Source: an uncultured Gammaproteobacteria bacterium
GTDB taxonomy: Bacteria; Pseudomonadota; Gammaproteobacteria; GCA-001735895
Length of the DNA stretch: 64,000 nucleotides
Reading direction: 5' to 3'
Assembly (NCBI GenBank): GCA_947260025.1
Contig: CAMYON010000013.1
Span: 84,806-148,805, forward strand
This document shows, piece after piece, positions 62,288 through 64,000 of the stretch (position 1 is the stretch's first letter; every line of letters starts with the position of its first letter). Made by a program: the position numbers and the translations under genes. Under the pieces are notes generated by a model. The model saw nothing but the letters and a program-made list of their open reading frames with translations, searched no databases and was not told where the DNA came from.

Positions 62288-62776
62288 ATGAGCGACATTA
62301 AACCGATTCAAGTCCTGTTTGTTTGCATGGGTAATATTTGCCGGTCGCCGACGGCGCACGGCGTTTTCCAGTCACTGGTGGAGTCACAGCAACTTGAGCA
62401 TGCGATCAGGGTCGATTCCGCGGGCACCCACAGCTACCACATCGGCAGCCCTCCGGACCCGCGCTCCCAGGCAACCGCGCTGCAGCGGGGCGTTGATTTG
62501 TCGGGATTGCGAGCCCGCCGTTTCGTTAGCAGCGACTTTGTCGAATTCGACTACCTGCTGGCAATGGACCATAACAATCTTGCCGATATGATGGCGCTGA
62601 AACCGGACGAGGCGAACGCCAGTGCCGAGCTCATGCTGTCGTATTCGAACCGTTTCGGGCAACCGGAGATTCCGGATCCATATTTCGGTGACGATGGTTT
62701 CGACCTGGTGTTCGATATGATTGACGACGCGGCGCAAGGATTACTGGCGCAGATTCGCCAACGGCACGGTTTTTAG
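62288..62776 (+). CDS. Low molecular weight protein-tyrosine phosphatase
   Basis: VLFVCMGNICRSPTAHGVF (CX5R(S/T)); PEIPDPYFGDDGFDLVFDMI. Confidence 0.93.
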   Translation: MSDIKPIQVLFVCMGNICRSPTAHGVFQSLVESQQLEHAIRVDSAGTHSYHIGSPPDPRSQATALQRGVDLSGLRARRFVSSDFVEFDYLLAMDHNNLADMMALKPDEANASAELMLSYSNRFGQPEIPDPYFGDDGFDLVFDMIDDAAQGLLAQIRQRHGF

Positions 62777-63393
62777 CCGTCGCTCGAAAAGCGGCGCGCC
62801 GCCGCGACATATCGCTTGCGCGCCAGCAACAGCTTCCATTTACTGCCGCCGAGCTGCTTCCACAATACCGCCGAACGTATACCGGCCAGCAACAGGGTTC
62901 TGATGCGCGCGGCGGTATCGTCGTTCAACAAATGGTGCTGTTCGCCCCGGACCAGAATTCTCGGATCGAGATTACTGATCGTATCCTGGTAGAGCCCGTC
63001 AATCTGGCCGATGACGCTGCCGCGCGACAGCTCGAACTCTCTGCTGCGGCGCTCGATATTCTGCAGGCCGTCGAATAATCGGTCGGATAGCTGCTTATTT
63101 GCCATCAGCACCCTGGCTATTTTCAGCATCGATAGAACATAGTAGGCGATGTTGCGGCTCGTTGGCCTGGCTGCCCCGCCCAGATAACCGTCAAGCGCCG
63201 TAAATCCCTTGCCTAGCCGGGATAATTCACCGTAAACATCGCGGGTGCTTGCGGCATCGAAGGTAAACAGGCTATCGAAACTGCCGCTGAAGGCTTCATT
63301 GTCGCAACTGCCGGTCAGTGCGAGGTCGTCGATCAGTACCGCAACCTGGAACATTCCGGCCAGCGCCAGGGTCTGGTTTTCAAGTTGAGTCAC
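62773..63393 (-). CDS. hflD: High frequency lysogenization protein HflD homologue
   Basis: QTLALAGMFQVAVLIDDLALTG; located directly downstream of mnmA; GTG start 63393. Confidence 0.9.
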   Translation of the reverse strand: MTQLENQTLALAGMFQVAVLIDDLALTGSCDNEAFSGSFDSLFTFDAASTRDVYGELSRLGKGFTALDGYLGGAARPTSRNIAYYVLSMLKIARVLMANKQLSDRLFDGLQNIERRSREFELSRGSVIGQIDGLYQDTISNLDPRILVRGEQHHLLNDDTAARIRTLLLAGIRSAVLWKQLGGSKWKLLLARKRYVAAARRFSSDG

Positions 63394-64000
63394 GGGTTGA
63401 AGGCAGATTCGATCACGCCGCCACCCAGGCATTGCTCGTCGAGGTAGAAAACCAGCGCCTGCCCGGGAGTAATCGCGCGTTGCGCCTGATCGAATTCGAC
63501 CACGGCCGAGTCGCCTTCGATCGAAACCAGCCGACAGGCGCTATCCTGCTGGCGATATCGAATTTTGGCGCTACAGGAAAACGGCACCTCGATCGCTTGC
63601 GAAATCCAGTGCAGTTGGCTGATGCGGCAATGCGAATGGAACAACAGCGGGTTGTTCACACCCTGGGCAACTACCAGTCGATTACTGTCCAGTAGCTTGT
63701 CGATGACGTACCAGGGCTCGTCACCACCTTGCTCGGTGCCACCGATACCGAGCCCCTGACGCTGCCCGATGGTGTAATACATGAGGCCGCTATGTTCGCC
63801 AATTCCGTCACCCTCGGCGGTTACGATTTCCCCGGGTTGTGCCGCAATGAAACGCTGCAGAAAATCCCTGAACTTACGTTCGCCAATAAAACAAATTCCG
63901 GTACTGTCTTTCTTGGCGGCGACGCTGAACTGCTGCTGCTCGGCGATGACGCGCACTTCGCGCTTGTCCAGTTCACCGACCGGGAACAGCGCATGCCCGA
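63390..64000 (-). CDS. mnmA: tRNA-specific 2-thiouridylase MnmA (5' part beyond window edge)
   Basis: FPVGELDKREVRVIAEQ...KKDSTGICFIGERKFRDFL; GLMYYTIGQRQGLGIGG; open to right window edge. Confidence 0.94.
   Translation of the reverse strand, partial: GHALFPVGELDKREVRVIAEQQQFSVAAKKDSTGICFIGERKFRDFLQRFIAAQPGEIVTAEGDGIGEHSGLMYYTIGQRQGLGIGGTEQGGDEPWYVIDKLLDSNRLVVAQGVNNPLLFHSHCRISQLHWISQAIEVPFSCSAKIRYRQQDSACRLVSIEGDSAVVEFDQAQRAITPGQALVFYLDEQCLGGGVIESAFNP

Overview
This 64 kb window looks like a chromosomal segment from a gammaproteobacterium, densely packed with mostly housekeeping genes. I saw no IS elements, prophage or CRISPR. Recognisable conserved blocks: ratA-rnfH / bamE / fur / recN / nadK; hrcA-grpE-dnaK-dnaJ-dapB; divergent NAD-glutamate dehydrogenase and putA; ygfZ-queG; crcB-serS; rne / rluC-sppA / maf / yceD-rpmF-plsX-fabH; gacA(uvrY)-[UDG]-uvrC-pgsA-tRNA-Gly-tRNA-Cys-tRNA-Leu; bioA; fumC; slt; class I FBA; hflD-mnmA (mnmA cut by the right window edge). 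Main points of interest: (1) a two-domain protein joining a degenerate HisA-like barrel, with its catalytic Asp residues apparently lost, to a nucleoside 2-deoxyribosyltransferase-like domain (60956-62185, minus); (2) a three-gene minus-strand cluster of periplasmic substrate-binding protein, an output-less HAMP receptor, and an unknown cytoplasmic protein (51024-53177); (3) a family-5-like uracil-DNA glycosylase gene inserted between gacA and uvrC; (4) a second-site peptide deformylase / formyltransferase-like pair; (5) an apparent +1 frameshift in the N-terminus of sppA; (6) an N-terminally short large-class NAD-GDH divergent from putA; (7) an unannotated small acidic ORF, a perfect 28-bp tandem duplication upstream of bioA, and other small repeats and dyads. 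All calls come from reading the sequence and supplied translations; no database search was run.
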